A stretch of DNA of 64,000 nucleotides, taken from assembly GCF_004217335.1 (NCBI RefSeq), contig NZ_SHMP01000003.1, positions 124,001 through 188,000 on the forward strand, read 5' to 3'. The notes below the pieces were generated by a model. The model was not told where the DNA came from, made no database searches, and was given only the letters and a program-made list of their open reading frames with translations. Both the position numbers and the translations under genes were made by a program. Shown here piece after piece: positions 1 through 8,360 of the stretch (position 1 is the first letter of the stretch; every line of letters starts with the position of its first letter). Source of the DNA: Natrinema hispanicum (GTDB lineage Archaea > Halobacteriota > Halobacteria > Halobacteriales > Natrialbaceae).

Positions 1-1
1 C

Positions 2-199
2 GGGCTCGAAGTAAGCGACTTTGCCAGCAGTTCCGACGCCTACGACGAGGCAGCCGACAGCAGCACCGAAACTGACAGCGATGCCGCACGTGAGGACGCG
101 AGTGCTGAATCGAGTGGGGACGGAACACCTGGGTTCGGGATCGCCGTCACCGCTGTTGCAGTCCTCGCCACGATCGCGCTTGCACGGAGGTTCCAATGA
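2..199 (+). CDS. Surface protein, C-terminal fragment with PGF-CTERM anchor (5' end outside window)
   Basis: Only the last 65 codons are present, entering in frame from the left edge and ending at TGA 197-199. The visible part is a low-complexity Ser/Asp/Glu/Thr-rich spacer, then the tripeptide PGF, a hydrophobic stretch (GIAVTAVAVLATIALA) and a basic RRF tail. This is the PGF-CTERM signal that archaeosortase A processes in haloarchaea, so the protein is exported and lipid-anchored at the cell surface, with the acidic spacer probably spanning the S-layer region. The main domain lies outside the window, so its function cannot be told. Its TGA overlaps the ATG of the next gene (CAATGA), which implies one operon and translational coupling. 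Confidence 0.8.
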   Translation, partial: GLEVSDFASSSDAYDEAADSSTETDSDAAREDASAESSGDGTPGFGIAVTAVAVLATIALARRFQ

Positions 200-534
200 C
201 TGATACATCGACACAGCCGACGACCGACACTGACCAGACGACCGATCAACAGCCACACCAACGCGATGGCGCTCAGACGACAGCCAAATCGAACGCCATC
301 AGCGGATTCGATCCACGCTCCAACGAGATCCATCGCTATCTCGCCTGGGGCGCGCTCGCCGTCTGCTCGCTGGTGGCCGTGTTCGCCCTGTTTCAGTTTT
401 ACGGGAGCGTTACCAGCACCATTGAGCTCTGGGTCGATCCCAAGTTCCAGCCGCCGATCCGCGCCGCATTCAACCTCGCCGTCCTCCTGACGTCACTGAT
501 CGGCATCTCGCTGCTCGTTCGCGAGCTGAAGTGA
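196..534 (+). CDS. Small membrane protein, unknown function
   Basis: 112 aa. The first 45 residues are Thr/Gln/Asp-rich and probably cytoplasmic and disordered. Two hydrophobic segments follow (about 49-68 and 91-107), separated by a short loop containing WVDPKFQPP, and the protein ends in a charged RELK. The start ATG overlaps the stop of the upstream PGF-CTERM gene by 2 nt, so the two are very probably co-expressed and may work together at the membrane. I recognise no catalytic motif and no named family. Confidence 0.75.
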   Translation: MTDTSTQPTTDTDQTTDQQPHQRDGAQTTAKSNAISGFDPRSNEIHRYLAWGALAVCSLVAVFALFQFYGSVTSTIELWVDPKFQPPIRAAFNLAVLLTSLIGISLLVRELK

Positions 535-624
535 CCGGCTGCGAGCGGGAATCAAACCGTTTTGTCGTTCGTGTCGTTTGCAACGAGCGGCGGCGCTTAC
601 AGTCTGAGATGGTCGGAAACTGAA

Positions 625-640
625 GACAAAAAACGCGACG
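625..640 (-). terminator. Probable U-rich terminator of citrate synthase
   Basis: Six consecutive A's on the + strand (628-633) give a T-run on the minus strand, starting 17 nt past the citrate synthase stop. Oligo-T just after the stop is the usual archaeal termination signal. No hairpin is needed or seen. Confidence 0.5.
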
Positions 641-649
641 GAAACGGCG

Positions 650-1798
650 TTACCGTTCCTCGATCGGAACGAACTCCTGGTCCTCCGGGCCGGTGTAGCG
701 GGCGCGCGGACGGATGAGGCGGTTGTCCTCCTGGTACTCGAGGACGTGGGCGATCCAGCCACCGGCGCGGCTCATCGCGAAGATGGGCGTGTACATGTCG
801 ATCGGGATGCCGAGCTGGTAGTAGACCGAGCCCGAGTAGAAGTCGACGTTGGGGGCGATGCCCTTCTCGGTGAGGCCCTTCTCCTCGGAGAGGTACTGTT
901 CGATGGTGGTGGTGTACTTGTACCACTTGTCCTCGCCGTTGTTCGCGAGTTCCTCGCTGCGTTCCTGGAGGATCTTCGCGCGCGGGTCTTTAACGTTGTA
1001 GACGCGGTGGCCGAAGCCGGGGATGCGTCGTCCTTCGTCAGTGGCTTGCTCGACCCACTCGCGGTGGTCTAAGTCGCTTTCGTCGATCTCGATGAGGACT
1101 TCCATGACATCCTGGTTTGCACCGCCGTGGAGCGGCCCCGAAAGGGCGCTGATGCCGCCGGTGACGGCGCTGTAGATGTCGGCCATCGTCGAGCCGATGA
1201 CCATCGAGGTAAACGTCGAGGCGTTCAGGCCGTGGTCGGCGTGCAGAATGAGCGCCTGATCGAACGTCTCGGCGGCGATATCGTCGGGCACCTCGCCGGT
1301 CAGCATGTAGAGGAAGTTCGCCGCGAGCCCGAGGTCGGGGTGGGGATCGACCGGCCCCTCGCCGAGTCGGTAGCGCTCGAAGGCCGCGAGCGCGGTCGGG
1401 ATCTTGGCCGTGATCCGACGACCCTTCCGGAGCGTCGCCTCGAGGTCGTCTGGGTCGGCATCCGTTTCGGGTTCAGTGGCCGAGAACATCGAGACTGCAG
1501 TTCGCAGCGCCGCCATCGGCTCTTCGTCGGCCGCGGCGAGCCGTTCCATCGTCGCGAGGACGTCCTCACTGACCTCGCGTTCTTCCATGAGCGCGTCCGC
1601 GAACGGCTCGAGTTCGTCTTCGGTCGGGAGGTGACCGTTCCAGAGCAGGTACAGAACTTCCTCGTAGCTCGCGCCGCGCGCGAGGTCCTCGATCGTGTAG
1701 CCGCGATAGATCAGCCGGCCCGCATCGCCGTCGATCGAGCTGAGTCCCGATTCAGCGACTAACACACCCTCGAGCCCTTTCTTGAGGTCGTCAGACAT
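650..1798 (-). CDS. citZ: Citrate synthase
   Basis: 382 aa, full length for the archaeal/Gram-positive type II enzyme. It condenses oxaloacetate and acetyl-CoA to citrate, the first step of the TCA cycle, in the cytoplasm. The catalytic triad can be read directly: His224 in GPLHGGANQ, His264 in GFGHRVYNVKDPR and Asp319 in APNVDFYSG. The N-terminus (KGLEGVLVAESGLSSIDGD...YRGY) is typical of the family. The gene is monocistronic: a T-run follows the stop, and an A/T-rich promoter-like stretch lies about 30 bp upstream. Aconitase, the next enzyme in the pathway, is encoded 20 kb away at 21.4-23.4 kb, not in an operon with it. Confidence 0.97.
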   Translation of the reverse strand: MSDDLKKGLEGVLVAESGLSSIDGDAGRLIYRGYTIEDLARGASYEEVLYLLWNGHLPTEDELEPFADALMEEREVSEDVLATMERLAAADEEPMAALRTAVSMFSATEPETDADPDDLEATLRKGRRITAKIPTALAAFERYRLGEGPVDPHPDLGLAANFLYMLTGEVPDDIAAETFDQALILHADHGLNASTFTSMVIGSTMADIYSAVTGGISALSGPLHGGANQDVMEVLIEIDESDLDHREWVEQATDEGRRIPGFGHRVYNVKDPRAKILQERSEELANNGEDKWYKYTTTIEQYLSEEKGLTEKGIAPNVDFYSGSVYYQLGIPIDMYTPIFAMSRAGGWIAHVLEYQEDNRLIRPRARYTGPEDQEFVPIEER

Positions 1799-1822
1799 AC
1801 TCAGGGATTTCGGACCCTAATG

Positions 1823-1835
1823 GAAAAGTATTATC
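1823..1835 (-). promoter_or_regulatory. Candidate TATA box of citrate synthase
   Basis: On the minus strand this reads ATAATACTTTT, centred about 31 bp upstream of the ATG at 1798, the right distance for a TBP/TFB box with a short or absent leader. Weaker than other boxes in the window. Confidence 0.4.
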
Positions 1836-2046
1836 GTTTGGTCGGTGTCGGATGATAGCACGCCAAATCGCTGGCTGGCATCACCTTTTCACTCGAGAGT
1901 AAAGTACGTTTCCGAATTGTAGTGGACAAACAGTCAGTTATGCGACGCTGTTGACCGGCACTGATAGACAATCGGTCACATCCTGTGAGATTCACCCAGC
2001 GATGGCTACGACCCGAGTTCGTTCAGCGACCCCACGAGACGAGCAG

Positions 2047-2250
2047 TCAGCAATCGCGTGTGCGCGTCGCTGTCCGATCCGCTGGCTCGAGGAGGTCGTC
2101 GGTCGAAGAGCGGTCTCCAGCGTCACACCGCTCGACAGGCGAATGGCCCGTCTCGACGAAATGGTCGATCATCGCGCGGCTCAGTGCAACCGCGTCGTCC
2201 CCCTTGGTCCGATACTGCCACTCACACTCACCACAGTACGCGCTCGGCAC
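2047..2250 (-). CDS. Small zinc-finger-like protein
   Basis: 67 aa if translation starts at the GTG 2248-2250 (MPSAYCGECEW...). A longer version would start at TTG 2278-2280. A CxxC knuckle (YCGECEWQYRTKGDD) is followed by a conserved-looking helix ending in DHFVETGHSPVER, so Cys2 plus two His may bind zinc. Short single-finger proteins of this layout are common in haloarchaea and mostly uncharacterised. The Arg/Thr-rich C-terminus looks unstructured. The gene is divergent from the sulfatase at 2373. The GTG start is preferred because it places the CxxC next to the N-terminus; the start remains uncertain. Confidence 0.6.
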   Translation of the reverse strand: MPSAYCGECEWQYRTKGDDAVALSRAMIDHFVETGHSPVERCDAGDRSSTDDLLEPADRTATRTRDC

Positions 2251-2342
2251 GTCTTGCCCATCGAACGGTGGATAAATCAACGGTTGGGTTCATACGGCGG
2301 CGTCTTATGATCCCTGTCGAGCGGCCACGTTCAGGTTACATC

Positions 2343-2350
2343 ATTAACTA
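2343..2350 (+). promoter_or_regulatory. Candidate TATA box of the sulfatase gene
   Basis: ATTAACTA centred 27 bp upstream of the ATG at 2373, which would give a leaderless transcript. A/T-rich within a GC-rich background; not a perfect TTTATA match. Confidence 0.35.
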
Positions 2351-2372
2351 CAGGGTCGGTGTACGATGCGTG

Positions 2373-3887
2373 ATGGCCGACGCTGACGCGGACAGCCGCC
2401 CGAACATCTTGCTCGTCCTGACTGACCAAGAGCGATACGACGCTAGCGCACCCGGCGATCCACAGGTCAAGACGCCGGGAAGCGACCGGCTCTCGCGCGA
2501 AGGCGTCCGCTTCGAGCAGGCGTTCACACCGATCAGCATCTGCTCGAGTGCCCGCGCCTCCTTGCTGACCGGGCAGTTTCCCCACCGCCACGGCATGCTG
2601 AACAACTGCCACGAGCCGGACGCGCTCCAGCCGAACCTGCCGACCGACTTCCCGACGTTTTCGGAGGAACTCGCCAATAACGGCTACAATCTCAGTTACA
2701 TCGGGAAATGGCACGTGGGTCGCGACCAGACGCCGGAGGACTTCGGATTTTCGTATCTCGGCGGCAGTGACAGACACCACGACGATATTGACGCGGCGTT
2801 CCGTGAGTATCGCAAGGAACGCGGCGTCCCCCTCGGTGAGCCCTTCCTCGAGGATCAAATCTACACCGGTGAGGATCCACGAGACGCCAGCGAGGGGACG
2901 CTCGTCGCCGCCACAGCACCGATCGATGTCGAGGATACCCGGGCCTGGTTTACCGCCCAACGGACCATCGAGCGGATCGAAGAATACGCCAACGGAAGTC
3001 GATACACGCCGTTCTTCCATCGGACTGATTTCTACGGCCCCCACCATCCCTATGTCGTCCCAGAACCCTACGCCTCGCTGTACGATCCAGACGACATCGA
3101 GCGACCCGACAGCTACGCCGAGACGTACGACGACAAGCCCCGCGTCCACGAGAACTACCTCGCCTACCGCGGCGTCGACGGCTTCGATTGGGACCTGTGG
3201 GCGGAGGTAATCGCGAAGTACTGGGGCTTTATTACGCTCATCGAGCGGCAACTCAAGCGGATTCTTGACGCGCTCGATATCCATGGGATGACCAGCGACA
3301 CGGTCGTCGTTCACGCGGCGGATCACGGTGATTTCGTCGGGCATCACCGCCAGTTCAACAAGGGCCCGATAATGTACGACGACACCTACCGGATTCCGCT
3401 TCAGATCCGCGGGCCCAAGTTCAAGACTCAGTCGTCCTGTGAGTCCCCGGTTTACTTACACGATCTCGCGGCGACGTTTCTCGAAATTTGCGGCGTCGAC
3501 ATCCCAGATACGTTCGATTCGCGGAGTCTTGTGCCGTTTCTCGATCCCGTGTCAGAAGATCCTGCAGAAATTGACATAACTAACGGGAGGTACGGGAAAT
3601 CGGGCTACTGGCCCCGATCGATCTTCGGCCAGTACCACGGCGACGAGTTCGGCCTCTACAGTCAGCGGATGGTCCGCACGGACCAGTACAAGTACGTCTA
3701 CAACGGTCCCGACATCGATGAACTGTACGATCTCGAGGCCGACCCCGCCGAGTTACAGAATTTGATCGATGATCCCGAATACAATGCTGTGCGACGGGAG
3801 ATGAGACAACGACTTATTAAATGGATGGACAGAACAGAAGATCCGAACCGTATGTGGGTGACTGACGCGCTCGAGGACGCGTCGTAA
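2373..3887 (+). CDS. Sulfatase (alkaline-phosphatase superfamily, Cys-type)
   Basis: 504 aa. The family cleaves sulfate (or sometimes phosphate/phosphonate) esters. Metal-binding residues are visible in the N-terminal RPNILLVLTDQERYD, followed by the sulfatase signature ICSSARASLLTGQFPHRHGM, with Cys57 as the presumed formylglycine precursor and Arg61 of the C-x-x-x-R motif. The canonical Pro two residues after Cys is Ser here. VVHAADHGDFVGHH supplies the second metal site (D-H). No signal peptide is visible, so it is probably cytoplasmic unless exported by another route. The reading frame continues upstream to 2058, but MADADADSRPNILLVL at ATG 2373 is the family-like N-terminus and has a TATA-like box at the correct distance. 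The substrate cannot be inferred. Confidence 0.9.
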   Translation: MADADADSRPNILLVLTDQERYDASAPGDPQVKTPGSDRLSREGVRFEQAFTPISICSSARASLLTGQFPHRHGMLNNCHEPDALQPNLPTDFPTFSEELANNGYNLSYIGKWHVGRDQTPEDFGFSYLGGSDRHHDDIDAAFREYRKERGVPLGEPFLEDQIYTGEDPRDASEGTLVAATAPIDVEDTRAWFTAQRTIERIEEYANGSRYTPFFHRTDFYGPHHPYVVPEPYASLYDPDDIERPDSYAETYDDKPRVHENYLAYRGVDGFDWDLWAEVIAKYWGFITLIERQLKRILDALDIHGMTSDTVVVHAADHGDFVGHHRQFNKGPIMYDDTYRIPLQIRGPKFKTQSSCESPVYLHDLAATFLEICGVDIPDTFDSRSLVPFLDPVSEDPAEIDITNGRYGKSGYWPRSIFGQYHGDEFGLYSQRMVRTDQYKYVYNGPDIDELYDLEADPAELQNLIDDPEYNAVRREMRQRLIKWMDRTEDPNRMWVTDALEDAS

Positions 3888-3964
3888 CGGAAGCGTACGT
3901 TTACGGTCTCGAAGCGGGTACCCTCGTTTATGATCGCGGACAGCAACGTGGTGGGGGATCGCCG

Positions 3965-4405
3965 ATGACCGAGCACAGTGCAGACGAGTCACCGGCCGAG
4001 CTTCGCGAGGAAGCCGCCGAACACGAGGAAATAGCCGACGCCCTCGAGGACCTCCTCGAAGAGCTCCGCGACGAGGAGCTCAAGGAGTCGCGACTCGAGG
4101 GGCTGTTCGACGAGGCCAGCTCGAGCAATCCGAACATCTGGAACATCGTGACTGCCTTCATCGACGTCGAGGACGGCGAGGCGGTCGTCACGGACGAGTC
4201 GAAGCTGGCACAGGGAAGCTGGGCCCCAGAGATCGTCGAAGGCTGTGATACGATGATCACGCTCGATATCGAGTATGGAATGATGCCCGACGAGTTCAAA
4301 TACATCGCCGGGAAGAAGCTCAGCCAGCGGATCGAAGAGTTCCGCGAGCAAGCCGCTGAGGCGCGGAACAAGGCCGACGAACTCGAGGACGACGTAGATA
4401 ACTGA
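3965..4405 (+). CDS. Acidic helical protein, unknown function
   Basis: 146 aa. Both ends are predicted coiled-coil-like, rich in Glu/Ala/Leu heptads (about 8-50 and 118-146). A central segment (about 52-110, NPNIWNIVTAFIDVEDGEAVVTDESKLAQGSWAPEIVEGCDTMITLDIEYGMMPDEFKYIAG) looks globular. No membrane segment, signal or known motif. A TATA-like TTTATG lies about 30 bp upstream. It converges on the JAMM gene with only 6 bp between the stops. Function unknown. Confidence 0.7.
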   Translation: MTEHSADESPAELREEAAEHEEIADALEDLLEELRDEELKESRLEGLFDEASSSNPNIWNIVTAFIDVEDGEAVVTDESKLAQGSWAPEIVEGCDTMITLDIEYGMMPDEFKYIAGKKLSQRIEEFREQAAEARNKADELEDDVDN

Positions 4406-4411
4406 GCGAGG

Positions 4412-4849
4412 TCAGTCGACGACGAGCCGTTCGCGCTCGAATCGGCCGTCGGCGTCTGCACCGTCACGGTCGGCGTGTGCCCGCCAGCGCCACGAGCCGA
4501 GTTCGCGGGGCTCGAGCGAGACGATCACGTACGATCGATCGGGCCACGTCGCCAGCGCAGCGTCGGTGTCGCTCGGATGGGCCGGGCCGCGGGGATGGGA
4601 GTGATAGAAACCGACGATTTCCTCGCCGCGAGCCTCGAGGCGGTCGAAGATCGCCAACTGCTGTTCGGGGTCGATCTCGTAGCGCGTTCGCGGATTCTCG
4701 GCGACGTTGTCTGCGGGGTACTGCGAGCGGACGCGACTCGTCCCCTCGGGCTCGTACGTGCCGCCGAGGACGCCACAGATCTCTTCGGGGCTGCCCTCGC
4801 GAGCGCGCTCACGGATTGCCTCACGGATAGCGGTCGGCAGGACGATCAC
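4412..4849 (-). CDS. JAMM/MPN+ metalloprotease, probable desampylase
   Basis: 145 aa, a single MPN domain. The complete zinc motif is readable: Glu22/23 in SPEEICGVLGG, then HSHPRGPAHPSDTD (His83, His85, Ser93, Asp96), matching H-x-H-x7-S-x2-D. Enzymes of this size in haloarchaea (HvJAMM1 type) cleave the isopeptide bond of ubiquitin-like SAMP conjugates, which makes desampylation the most likely role. The start is the GTG at 4847-4849 (MIVLPTAIREAIRERA). It overlaps the stop of the upstream BtuF-like gene as GTGA, indicating translational coupling. A longer frame upstream exists but is antisense-like Arg/Pro-rich sequence. Confidence 0.88.
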   Translation of the reverse strand: MIVLPTAIREAIRERAREGSPEEICGVLGGTYEPEGTSRVRSQYPADNVAENPRTRYEIDPEQQLAIFDRLEARGEEIVGFYHSHPRGPAHPSDTDAALATWPDRSYVIVSLEPRELGSWRWRAHADRDGADADGRFERERLVVD

Positions 4850-5814
4850 GAACCCGAGCCAGGTGCCGAGGTGTCCGAAACCGACTCGAGCCCTGCAAGC
4901 TCGTCGAACGGAACCGCAATATCCGAATCGGGGCCGTCGAATCGGTCGGGCTGGACGATCGCCGCGAGCGCCTCGAGCGTGTCCACCAGCCGCGGGCCGG
5001 GCCGATTGAGGTAGTGGTCGCCGTCCATCGCCCAGACGCGGTTCTCCCTCACTGCCGTGAGCGCGTCCCACCCGTCGCGGTCGGTGAGGTCCGTCCTGTT
5101 GCGTGCGATCTGCTCGAGGCCGAAGCCACAGGGCGCGACGATCACGATTTCGGGATCGTAGTCACGGATTTCTTCCCACTCGCGCGGTCGTGAACGCGCG
5201 CCGACATCGGCCAGTCCGTACGCACCGCCGGCCCAGTCGACGAGTTCGGCCGTCCAGTGGCCCGCAATCATCGCGGGCTCGGTCCAGTCGAAGATCGCCA
5301 CCCGTGGGCGGTCAGCGGCGTCGATATCGGCAGTTCGCTCCCGGATGGCGTCGATGCGAGACTCGAGGTCGGCGCGGACCTCGCGAGCGCGCGCTTCGCG
5401 GTCGACCGCACGACCGATCCGCTCGATGTCGTCAAGCACGTCGCCGACGCTGTGTGGGTCGGTCGGCACGACCTTGGGATCGGCCGCAATCCGATCGACA
5501 GCGTCGGCGACGACGGTCTCGTCGACCGCACAGACGTCACACATCCCCTGTGTGACGATCACGTCCGGGTCGAGATCGTCGAGCGTCTCGACGTCGATCT
5601 CGTAGACGCCGTCCTCGGTCGTGGCGATCTCGAGGACCTGGCGGTCGATCTCGGCGCTCGAGGCCGACTCGTCGGCATTAATTCGCGACCGAGTGACAGC
5701 GGGGGCTTCCGCCGCACTCGGCGGATAGTCACACTCGTGGGAGACGCCGACCGGCTCGAGTCCCAGTGCAGCCACCATCTCGGTTGCCGACGGGAGCGTC
5801 GTGACGATTTGCAT
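4846..5814 (-). CDS. btuF: Cobalamin-binding protein, BtuF/TroA-like
   Basis: 322 aa, the two-lobed periplasmic-binding fold of the vitamin B12/iron-siderophore class. The N-terminus MQIVTTLPSATEMVAALG and the motif LDDLDPDVIVTQGMCDVCAV are diagnostic of BtuF-like cobalamin-binding proteins. No signal peptide or lipobox precedes it (ATG 5812-5814), so it is probably cytoplasmic, like related haloarchaeal proteins, and its role may be corrinoid handling and not capture outside the cell. Its TGA overlaps the GTG of the JAMM gene. No BtuC/BtuD transporter genes are next to it. Confidence 0.82.
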   Translation of the reverse strand: MQIVTTLPSATEMVAALGLEPVGVSHECDYPPSAAEAPAVTRSRINADESASSAEIDRQVLEIATTEDGVYEIDVETLDDLDPDVIVTQGMCDVCAVDETVVADAVDRIAADPKVVPTDPHSVGDVLDDIERIGRAVDREARAREVRADLESRIDAIRERTADIDAADRPRVAIFDWTEPAMIAGHWTAELVDWAGGAYGLADVGARSRPREWEEIRDYDPEIVIVAPCGFGLEQIARNRTDLTDRDGWDALTAVRENRVWAMDGDHYLNRPGPRLVDTLEALAAIVQPDRFDGPDSDIAVPFDELAGLESVSDTSAPGSGS

Positions 5815-5932
5815 GGCTCTTCGTAGGGAGCGAGAAACCAAAAGCAGCCCCGTCGGCTAGCTGGCCTCGCGGGCGCTCGCGAACGCGGACGCATTCGAAC
5901 GATATATCATCGCCGTCCGCCCTGGGAAGGGT

Positions 5933-6118
5933 ATGGCAGTTCTCTTACAGCTGCTCGGTGCGAACCCCCTCGGCGGACTGGTACTCGCGATCATCGTTCC
6001 GGTCGTCGTCGTCGCGTTCGGCACGTACGTCGGCGTGTTGATGGCGCTGCAGTCGTTTTTCGACGCCTCGTCGTGGCAGGAAGCGACGCGGCCCGACGAC
6101 ACCGAGGGGGAGAGCTAA
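5933..6118 (+). CDS. Small membrane protein, unknown function
   Basis: 61 aa with one long hydrophobic segment (about 10-40, LGGLVLAIIVPVVVVAFGTYVGVLMALQSFF) and an acidic C-terminal tail (DDTEGES). Starts at ATG 5933 and is divergent from the BtuF-like gene. Its TAA is the exact left boundary of palindromic repeat A1. No family is recognised. Confidence 0.65.
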   Translation: MAVLLQLLGANPLGGLVLAIIVPVVVVAFGTYVGVLMALQSFFDASSWQEATRPDDTEGES

Positions 6119-6199
6119 TACGGTCTGCTGTACCGATTTACCGGTGCAACCCCAGGATGGGTCGCGGTTGCACCGGAAATGACTGGCAGCAGACCGTAT
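6118..6199. repeat. Palindromic repeat family A, copy A1
   Basis: 82-bp element with perfect 13-bp terminal inverted repeats (atacggtctgctg at 6118-6130, its complement at 6187-6199). An 11-bp inner inverted repeat (ccggtgcaacc 6141-6151, ggttgcaccgg 6166-6176) encloses a 14-nt loop. It lies between two converging genes and touches the TAA of the upstream one. Copies A2-A4 share length, TIR and loop sequence. Confidence 0.9.
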
Positions 6200-6264
6200 G
6201 AGTGGGCAGTCGACTTGGTGTCGGAGCGCCACCGTATCGCTCGAGTCCCGCCTCGAGCCGACAG

Positions 6265-8172
6265 TTACTGCACGTCCGCGAGCGCTTCCTCGAGTTCCCG
6301 AACCCCATCCTTTTCCGTCCGATCGGGGTTTGCCAACACGCACACCGGCTGCTCGCCGAGGGGGACGAAGCCCAGATCGAGTCGGTCGGCAGTCTCGCGG
6401 AGGCCAAGGCCCGCGTCGGCGTCGCCCGCGATGACTTTCCGGGCGGGACTCTCGTGGGCACGCAGCCCGAGGTCGTAGCCGTCGATCGCGTCGGTCAGGT
6501 CGCGTCTGGTCGTCCCCCGGTCGTCCGCGAGGGCAGCTACCGCGGCGTCCAGACTCGAGCGCAGCCCCGAGTCGGTCGTCCGGTTGACGAAGCGTCGGTC
6601 GCGGTCGACCAAATCTGCGAGTCCCTCGAGCTCGTCGGGATTACCGGCGCGGACGACCAGCCCCCACTCGCGCTCCCAGCGGCCGAGTTCGGTCGTCTCG
6701 ATGTCGGCCTCGAGCGGCCCCGCGACCACGGCCACGTCGGGAACGCCTTCGCGGAGCCGCCGAAGGCCCGGCCGGCTACCGACCGAGAGGTAGCGTGGAT
6801 TTTCGAGACCGTCGAGCAGTCGCGACACGGTCGGGTCGTCCTCGCCGACGCCGAACAGGGTCGGCGGTCGGACGTCCGGCGAGAACAGCGTGGCGGTGAC
6901 AGGCTCGCCTTGCTCGAGATAGTCGGTTTCAGGGCCGACTTCCACGACGCCGTCGGCGTCGGCCAGGCTGGTCGTCGCGCCGCTGCCTTTGTCGACGGGA
7001 TAGACGAGCGTTTCACCGTCGCCATCGGTGACTAAGCCGACGGGCATGAGCCGATGACGGCCTTCCTCGTAGCGTTCCTGTCGGGCCAGCCGGCCGGCGA
7101 CGGTCGCCGACGCGGGTTCAGGGAGTCCGGCGGCCTCGCGGATCGCCGGCGCAACAAAGGTGCGAAAGACCATCATCGCGGAGACGGGATAGCCCGGGAG
7201 ACCGACGTAAGCAGAATTATCCAACCGCCCGATCAGCATCGGTTTGCCCGGCTTGACGCTCACCCCGTGGAGCAGTAACTCGCCTTGTTCCTCGATAACG
7301 CGGTAGATGACGTCGACCGCGCTCGCGCTGGTCGACCCCGAGGAGAGGACGAGATCACACTCGTCGGCAGCCTCGCGGAGAATCCGCTCCATCTCGTCTT
7401 GCTCGTCGCCAGCGTGGGGATAGAGAACGGCCTCGCCACCCGCATCTTCGACACCTGCGGCGATCGTGTAGCTGTTGACGTCGTAGATCTCCCCGCGCTC
7501 GCTCGCGAGGTCCCCGCCCGGCCGCACGAGTTCGTCGCCGGTCGAGACGATGCCGACACGCGGCTTAGCCCGGACTGGGACCTCGTCGACCCCCAGCGCC
7601 GACAGCAGGCCGATATCTCGAGGCGTAATCTGCGTTCCAGGACCGAGTGCGCGCTCGCCTGCGGCGACGTCCGCACCGGCGAACATGACGTTGTCACCGG
7701 GGGCGACCGAGGTACGGATCAGGACATCGTCACCACCAGAATCCGTGTCGGTGCTCGCGGTTTCACCGCTTGCTCGGTCCGTCGACGGACCGTCGACGCG
7801 ATCCGTACGTTCGACGGGGACCATCGCATCGGCACCGTCGGGCATCACCGCACCCGTTGAGATTTCGACTGCCTGTCCCTCCTCGAGTGCGACGTCCGGC
7901 TCCTCGCCGGCGTGGACCTCGCCGACGACCGCGAGCCGAGCGGGATCGGCCTCGTCAGCGCCGAACGTATCTCGGGCTCGGAGCGCGTAGCCGTCGAGAC
8001 TCGCCCGGTCGAATCCCGGGACGTCGAGTTCGGCGTCGAGTCGCGCCACCAGCACCCGACCCCGCGCCTCCGCGAGCGGGACGCGTTCGATGCCAGCCTC
8101 GAGCGCCAGCGAGTCGATCGCCTCGCGTGCCTCCGCGGACGTGGCGAGATCGCGAAATTCCTTGCGGTTCAT
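6265..8172 (-). CDS. moeA: Molybdopterin molybdenumtransferase MoeA fused to a PBP-like domain
   Basis: 635 aa. Residues about 1-400 are a complete MoeA (domain I-IV: PGFDRASLDGYALRARDTFGA, VSTGDELV, SSGSTSASAVDVIYRV, GVSVKPGKPMLIG, GLPGYPVSAMM), which inserts molybdate into adenylated molybdopterin. Residues about 420-635 form a periplasmic-binding-protein-like module (LLDGLENPRYLSVGSRPGLRRLREGVPDVAVVAGPL...), like the molybdate-sensing effector domain of LysR/ModE-type regulators but without a DNA-binding part. The fusion suggests ligand (molybdate or cofactor) sensing on the enzyme. ATG 8170-8172 is chosen; earlier in-frame codons lack homology. A second MoeA lies at 11.5 kb. Confidence 0.93.
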   Translation of the reverse strand: MNRKEFRDLATSAEAREAIDSLALEAGIERVPLAEARGRVLVARLDAELDVPGFDRASLDGYALRARDTFGADEADPARLAVVGEVHAGEEPDVALEEGQAVEISTGAVMPDGADAMVPVERTDRVDGPSTDRASGETASTDTDSGGDDVLIRTSVAPGDNVMFAGADVAAGERALGPGTQITPRDIGLLSALGVDEVPVRAKPRVGIVSTGDELVRPGGDLASERGEIYDVNSYTIAAGVEDAGGEAVLYPHAGDEQDEMERILREAADECDLVLSSGSTSASAVDVIYRVIEEQGELLLHGVSVKPGKPMLIGRLDNSAYVGLPGYPVSAMMVFRTFVAPAIREAAGLPEPASATVAGRLARQERYEEGRHRLMPVGLVTDGDGETLVYPVDKGSGATTSLADADGVVEVGPETDYLEQGEPVTATLFSPDVRPPTLFGVGEDDPTVSRLLDGLENPRYLSVGSRPGLRRLREGVPDVAVVAGPLEADIETTELGRWEREWGLVVRAGNPDELEGLADLVDRDRRFVNRTTDSGLRSSLDAAVAALADDRGTTRRDLTDAIDGYDLGLRAHESPARKVIAGDADAGLGLRETADRLDLGFVPLGEQPVCVLANPDRTEKDGVRELEEALADVQ

Positions 8173-8360
8173 ACCGGCCTTTCGGGAGCCGAGGCTAAAA
8201 ACGTCGGTCGAACGCGCCGGTTCGACACGATATGGCAGCCCCCTGGTCAATCGGCATCTTCGATAAACGTTCGTTTTATAATACTCGCTTCATGTGGCAG
8301 TTTGTCCCGAAACGAGAGGACATATGAAGGGTTTTAGCGTCTGGTCACGAACGATTCGTC

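Noticed and set aside
2058..2372. In-frame upstream extension of the sulfatase (609 aa in total)
   Set aside because: Arg/Ser-rich sequence without family resemblance, antisense to the small zinc-finger gene; the ATG at 2373 begins the recognisable sulfatase N-terminus.
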